This document shows positions 60,467-64,000 of a stretch of DNA of 64,000 nt, in pieces. Position 1 is the first letter of the stretch; each line of letters begins with the position of its first letter. Below the pieces are notes generated by a model, which was not told where the DNA came from, did no database searches, and saw only the letters and a list, made by a program, of their open reading frames with translations. This stretch comes from Megalonaias nervosa (taxonomy: Eukaryota; Mollusca; Bivalvia; Unionida; Unionidae), in contig JAECUM010001908.1 of NCBI GenBank assembly GCA_016617855.1, positions 62,001-126,000 on the forward strand, given 5' to 3'. The position numbers and the translations under genes were made by a program.

Positions 60467-63400
60467 CTCTTTGTTCGTATTCAGATTAGCGATTCACACT
60501 GCATAAATTCTGACATAATGTGATCTTAACAAATAACTGTCCTTACAGATTTCTGTATTTCGGTAAGGTACACCGCTGTATTTAGTACAAATGACCTTAG
60601 CTCGAAGTTCATTGCCCTCGCCGCTCGGCAACTGATTAGAAATTACCACGTGCTCTCTGCAGACAAATGCGGCGGTATATACCAGAATACATTACTACAC
60701 GTCTTATTTACATTTGACTAGTCAATTCTTGTTCAGTTAAGATAAATTTTCAGTTACTTATGGCATATCCACTAAATCTAGCTACAGTAACCAATAACCT
60801 GCAAGATCATTTAAGCATTGCGAAATCATATATAAATATACAATTGTCATTAACTCACGATAACAATATCATCCTACACAGGAAATCAATTCATATATCA
60901 TAAGAAATATGACACATCTGTATATTAGGGTCAATTCATAAGTCCCTATGAAATACTGCATATTTGAACATTCTTTGGGTTACATCATAAATTCCTATGA
61001 AATTCTACACATTGAATATTTGATTACATGCAATCCGTCAATTCTATCAATGAACTGTAAAATTAAAGAATTAAACTGCATAACACTCTAACATATCAAC
61101 CGAGTCCTACGAAATGAATACACGATACGGGCGTGAATCATAAGCATATCAACACATTTGCATAAAACAAACAAATGAAAATAGAATATTATATGGAAAC
61201 TAAAATTGCATACCTTAATGCTGTTTCTTTCCACACAAACCGTGCGTCCTAGTACTATAGCCTGTCTTCCTTTTTAAGACAGCTATCGGGCCTTTCTACG
61301 AGGGAAAACACTATTCTCAAGTTTCCCAAGGAGTCGGACCTTTTGTCTTCTCACAAGGCAAGAGTCGAACTAAAGAATTATGAGCAAGTTGGTACCCTAA
61401 AATCCTCAGTCTCCCAAAGGGTACGCCTTAATTTTTACTGACCAATCGGAAATAACTGTTTCTAATATTCTCCCCAAATAATCATGTCTTTCATCAGATT
61501 TCACCAGCCTAAAATATGCTGCAATTAGCTTTCCTTTGAAGATCAATTATTTGACATGAAGTCCTCTTCCAACCGATACGGTCGGAAATTCTATGTACTC
61601 TGTGTCACTATACCGATACGATGACTCGGTCAGTTCTACTGAAGCTTAAACGTAGACCCTTTTATGTTTCAGAGATGAAATAAGTGAAATATCAGTGAAC
61701 TTTCTCAAGACCTTTCTGGCTTGACTATGATAACTTCAAAGCACAATTTATTCAACCTTAAATTTCAATAAGTCTTCAAAATTCGCCACATTACACAGGT
61801 TATAGCAAGTCTATGGCTTGAAAGTAATGTATGTTGTATGTCTGATTCATTCATCCAGTTTCTAGAAAGTCCATGGCATGAAAGTAATGTATCTCACATT
61901 CATTCATCTAGTTTCTAGTAACTCCAAGGCTTGAAAGTAATGTATCTCACATTCATTCATCCAGTCTCTAGTAAGCCCATGACTTGAAAATAAGGTATCT
62001 CAAATTCATTCATCCAATTTATAGTAAGTCCATGTCTTGAAAATAAGGTATCTCAAATTCATTCATCCAGTCTCTAGTAAGTCCATGGCTTGAAAATAAT
62101 GTATCTCACATTCATTAACATAGTTTCTAGCAAGTCTATTGTTTAAATATAATGTCTTTAACTTTCATTAATTTAATTTCTAGAAAGCCCTTGTCTTGAA
62201 GGTATTACTTGCCATATGCATTCATCTAGCTTCTAGAAAATATGTGGTTTGAAAGTAACGTATCCATGCTTGAAAGTATTTTCTGCCATTCATCTAGTTT
62301 CTCGGAAGTTCATAGCCAAGTAATGTATCCATGGCAATGTCTATCACAAGATTCGTCAGTCTAGTTTCTAGTAAGTCCATTGTTATCTATACACGATTTT
62401 AAAAATTGTTTGTTTGTCATACTCATTCATTTAGTTTCTAATGTATACCTGATTTGAAACTATCATCTGTCATATTCATTCATTAAGTTTATCGCCAATG
62501 GCTCAAAAGTAATGTATCTGTGCCTTGACACTATTATTACTACTCTATGGTCTTAAAGCAATCAATATGAAAGAGCGAAGACCAACACGTTTTCTAAAAT
62601 TCAACAAATAATGTATTTCCCTAGAGTACAAAGAGCAAATTAAAATAAAAACAATAAGCTTGCAATATTGCGAATTAAACCCCAAATAGTCCAAAAAGTT
62701 CTATAACCAGTCCTAATGAATAAAGTTCTTCTTCCATTCCAGTGATGTTCGAAAAAAAAAATTCAGCGATGAAGGTATTGATGTTCCTGTAGTCTTGAAT
62801 GTATTAATGTACCAGTAGCCTGAAGTGTAAAGATGTACTAACAGTCTTCCAGTTAAACACAATAATATAATCCAAGATGTCCTTGTCTGAATTCACTATA
62901 ATTCCAAATTAATATTTCTGTCCCAGAACATTATTTAAGAGCACTTTGTATTTCCAGCGAATAAATAATTTGAATGAATAAATTCCACCCAAATGAAATA
63001 CTGAACACAACAATAAGACTGATTATGCCTAAAGATATTATAACAGGAATGAATAATTTCTAGATAATACGGCAAATGCATGGCTTGGAAGTAATGTCTC
63101 CCGCATTAATTCATATAGTTTATAGCAATTTCAGTACTTGAAAAGTGATATATGTGGCATTCGTTCATATGATATCTGGCACGGCAATTACTATGTCACA
63201 TTCACTCATATACTTTTGAACATGTTCTTGGCTTGAAAATAAAATTTGTCAACGCTTTCATCTACTTTCTAGCAATTCCATGACCTGAGAGTGATGTCTG
63301 TTGTATTCGTTCATCTAGTTTCTAGCAAGACCATGACTAGAAGATCGTCTGACGTGAAACGTAATTGATTTACTTCCAACACTGGCTGTACAGATTAATT

Positions 63401-63570
63401 TATTTTGACTCGTTTTAATATGTTCATCTGAAAAATTACGAGTATTACATGACGTGCATATTTCATCCTTTGAATTTGCTTTGACATGAATAATTTGCCT
63501 TTGGGGATTTTCTTGCAGATGGTTTATATGTCCATTGTTTTGTACGGCCCATCTCTGGCTCTAAATGCTG
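46317..63570 (+). CDS. SLC5-family sodium/solute symporter, first three coding exons (gene continues beyond window)
   Basis: A membrane cotransporter that uses the sodium gradient to bring small organic anions into cells. Exons 46317-46691, 58700-58765 and 63519-63570 join without a stop into 164 codons plus one base. Features: an N-terminal extracellular stretch, TM1 (YVLFAATLVISTLIGFYYAF), the family motif REFLLAGGKM, TM2 (PVSMSLLASFMSAITLLGTP), then AEMYNYGTMYWW and TM3. Exon 2 gives YLEKRFSKGVRLLGTCIFCT and exon 3 VYMSIVLYGPSLALNA. The pattern is closest to the SLC5A8/SLC5A12 monocarboxylate and SLC5A6 vitamin transporters; which one cannot be told without the rest. The start is the ATG at 46317 (MANEGRS); an upstream in-frame TTG is unlikely. 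Confidence 0.92.
48519..48826. mobile_element. hAT-like MITE, 308 bp
   Basis: The left end CAGGATCGGATTAACCCACA and the right end in reverse complement CATGGCCGGATTAAAGTTAT share CA.GG.CGGATTAA. Eight-base flanks ATCATAAT and ATGATAAT differ at one position, matching the 8 bp duplication of hAT elements. The interior has G-rich and C-rich runs and no coding sequence. Confidence 0.62.
50409..50456. repeat. (CATA)n microsatellite
   Basis: About twelve CATA units. Confidence 0.95.
51400..52870 (+). pseudogene. Second Polinton-type DNA polymerase B relic
   Basis: A decayed plus-strand coding block. A 146-codon open stretch (51457-51897) ends at NVCYVCEES; the next frame-continuous motif after a stop is VRDNDHLIGKNKSLAHKQCN, a zinc-binding/HNH-like segment characteristic of Polinton polymerases. 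Further on come TIRFVDSFGFVERSLEYLAK (exonuclease region, about 52135-52195) and LRLNYYIEFNTSLKQKATKK ... KYFVKLTND (about 52707-52810), which resembles the start of the palm. The motif order is correct, but stops and frame changes are frequent. It is AT-rich, unlike the relic at 32-41.6 kb, so it comes from a different or older element. Confidence 0.55.
52880..54765 (-). pseudogene. Minus-strand coding remnants, probably late genes of the second Polinton relic
   Basis: Separate coherent stretches on one strand: NFRFFIKRTNKTINTLSMPQ with LKLDYFTYKP (54762-54511), TGLTDEEIKDLIKALGDKCN (about 54262-54190), VIELISLGQQGDESNKNMAT with KFQDYISLSSLRLN (about 54130-53995) and AINNHIPTVESARKEIASAN with IAEEIDFCVHTV (about 53055-52890). 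Each reads like protein, but stops and shifts separate them. No motif is diagnostic; the link to the neighbouring polymerase relic rests on the convergent arrangement usual in Polintons. Confidence 0.35.
55081..55180. repeat. 20 bp tandem repeat, about five copies
   Basis: The unit is CTCTTCAGCACAACCCCAAC, with progressive substitutions (CATGA, TACAA) and a truncated last copy. Confidence 0.93.
55703..55768. repeat. (CT)n microsatellite
   Basis: About 32 CT units without interruption. Confidence 0.95.
56654..57430. mobile_element. hAT-like non-autonomous element, ~780 bp (candidate)
   Basis: The left end CAAGTGGCGTACTAAGGG and the right end in reverse complement CAGTAGCGTACCAACCTGG are imperfect inverted termini of the CAGTGGCGTA type common in hAT elements. 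Both are followed by a GGCGCCCC-rich subterminal segment, and a second CAGTGGCGTA-like start occurs at 56689. Flanks GATGGTAC and GATGACGC match at 5 of 8 positions and differ only by transitions. No transposase is present. Confidence 0.45.
58700..58765 (+). CDS. SLC5-like symporter exon 2
   Basis: A 66-base exon (22 codons) reading YLEKRFSKGVRLLGTCIFCT then QM. The acceptor is TTTTACAG (58692-58699) and the donor is ATG/GTGAGT. It completes the conserved SAYE-YLEKRF junction of the family in phase 0, across a 12 kb intron. Confidence 0.92.
59946..60058. repeat. 62 bp tandem duplication within the LTR-like insertion
   Basis: TAATCAATTAATACATAACC through TTCAATCCAACAGATTTAC occurs twice, with a 62-base offset (59946 and 60008) and one or two differences. 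Confidence 0.9.
60263..60330. repeat. (CCTT)n-rich tract
   Basis: An imperfect CCTT/TTCC run within the LTR-like insertion. The ORF across it on the minus strand (Gly/Lys/Arg repeats) is translated repeat. Confidence 0.88.
60407..60462. repeat. (TA)n microsatellite
   Basis: About 28 TA units within the LTR-like insertion. Confidence 0.95.
63519..63570 (+). CDS. SLC5-like symporter exon 3
   Basis: A 52-base exon reading MVYMSIVLYGPSLALNA plus one base. The acceptor is TTTTCTTGCAG and the donor is GCTG/GTAAGT. It encodes part of TM4 with the family pattern Y.P.LAL. Phase 1 continues into an exon beyond the window. Confidence 0.9.
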
Positions 63571-64000
63571 GTAAGTTTACAATTCATACTTTCAGAATTG
63601 ATATGCCGCGGTCATATGCCACTCCTAGCCTCAAGCTAAAGTGCAAATTTCATCAGCATAATAACAGAGTAAATATCATTCTGAGATTATTTCATCGAGT
63701 TATTTAAAGATTTCAGTTTGAAGTACTATCAAGATAAAATATGGGAATAGCGCTGGTTGAGACTGATGGTTCACATGAAACAAAATTATAGCCAAATTAT
63801 CATGTCTTCCTTCCCTCCCTCCTTTCTTTCTTTTTCTTCTATCTTTCTTTCTTGCATGCGTATTTGTAAGGTTTGACTCAAAGAGAAACAAAAATATGTG
63901 TGCGTCATTATTAAGCCCCATTTCCGGAATTTGTTTTACGCCGTCTCTCTGTATAAACAGATAAAATGTTAATTAGCGTTTTATTAAGATATTACACGGA
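63571..64000. other. Start of intron 3 of the SLC5-like gene
   Basis: Begins with the donor GTAAGT. It includes a TTCC/TTTC-rich tract at about 63806-63855. No further exon is seen before the window ends. Confidence 0.7.

Larger units (their letters stand above)
59757..61795. mobile_element. LTR-like insertion (solo LTR or TRIM/LARD), 2,039 bp
   Basis: The ends are TGTAACGGGG...CACATTACA, i.e. TG...CA with a short inverted TGTAA/TTACA. A perfect 5 bp direct repeat CAGGT flanks it (59752-59756 and 61796-61800), and it cleanly interrupts the 53 bp minisatellite. No gag/pol and no second LTR copy are present, so a solo LTR of a Gypsy- or BEL-type element is the simplest reading. The orientation is not determined. 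It contains a 62 bp tandem duplication, a CCTT-rich tract and a (TA)n run. Confidence 0.8.
59460..62530. repeat. ~53 bp minisatellite, split by an insertion
   Basis: The unit reads CATTCATTCATCTAGTTTCT, then AGTAAGTCCATGGCTTGAAAGTAATGTATGTCA. The GTCCATGG anchor recurs at 59501, 59553, 59606, 59659 and 59712, then after the insertion near 61809, 61869, 61921, 61973, 62027, 62081 and 62134. Removing the insertion and one target-duplication copy gives a spacing of exactly 53 between 59712 and 61809. More decayed units reappear at 63060-63340. Confidence 0.92.
58766..63518. other. Intron 2 of the SLC5-like gene
   Basis: Dominated by a 53 bp minisatellite (59460-62530, with worn copies to about 63340) that is split by an LTR-like insertion (59757-61795). 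The rest is AT-rich with no coding signal. Confidence 0.75.

Overview
The window looks like animal nuclear DNA, probably a mollusc or another lophotrochozoan, although the species cannot be read from the sequence. It is AT-rich, has very long introns with GT/AG splice sites, many microsatellites, and many decayed DNA transposons. Two host genes are recognisable by continuous in-phase exon joins. The first is the spindle-checkpoint gene MAD2L1 on the minus strand, with exons 1-4 at 31411-31342, 13570-13424, 10531-10411 and 7077-6974; the last exon was not found and probably lies left of position 1. The second is an SLC5-family sodium/solute symporter on the plus strand, closest to the SLC5A8/SLC5A12/SLC5A6 group, with its first three coding exons at 46317-46691, 58700-58765 and 63519-63570; the rest of the gene lies to the right.

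Layout. 1-31.4 kb is MAD2L1 with its introns. Introns 2-4 hold tRNA-derived SINE pieces, two blocks of a ~140 bp tandem repeat on either side of exon 4, dispersed repeat pairs and a pogo-like element. Intron 1 (17.8 kb) holds a 4 x 56 bp tandem repeat, a BED-finger transposase relic, a decayed ISL2EU-type element (THAP/DDE transposase converging on a SWIM/YqaJ/PHD nuclease) and a foldback-like element whose inverted ends are 23 bp tandem repeats (28853-30538, 10 bp target duplication).

31.4-46.3 kb is the space between the two divergent genes. Most of it is a compact, visibly GC- and CpG-richer relic of a Polinton/Maverick-like virus-type transposon (about 32.2-41.65 kb). It carries remains of a capsid protein, an adenovirus-type protease, a packaging ATPase, a fibre-like protein and the N-terminal part of a protein-primed DNA polymerase B. 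All but a few small ORFs are broken by stops or frameshifts. A 310 bp MITE with a perfect 10 bp target duplication lies at 45298.

46.3-64 kb is the symporter gene. Intron 1 contains a hAT MITE, a second, AT-rich Polinton-like relic (polymerase fragments 51.4-52.9 kb and minus-strand coding fragments 52.9-54.8 kb) and a second hAT-like element. Intron 2 contains a 53 bp minisatellite split by a 2,039 bp LTR-like insertion with TG...CA ends and a 5 bp target duplication. No single new working system is evident; the interest lies in the mobile elements, their ends and how each has decayed.
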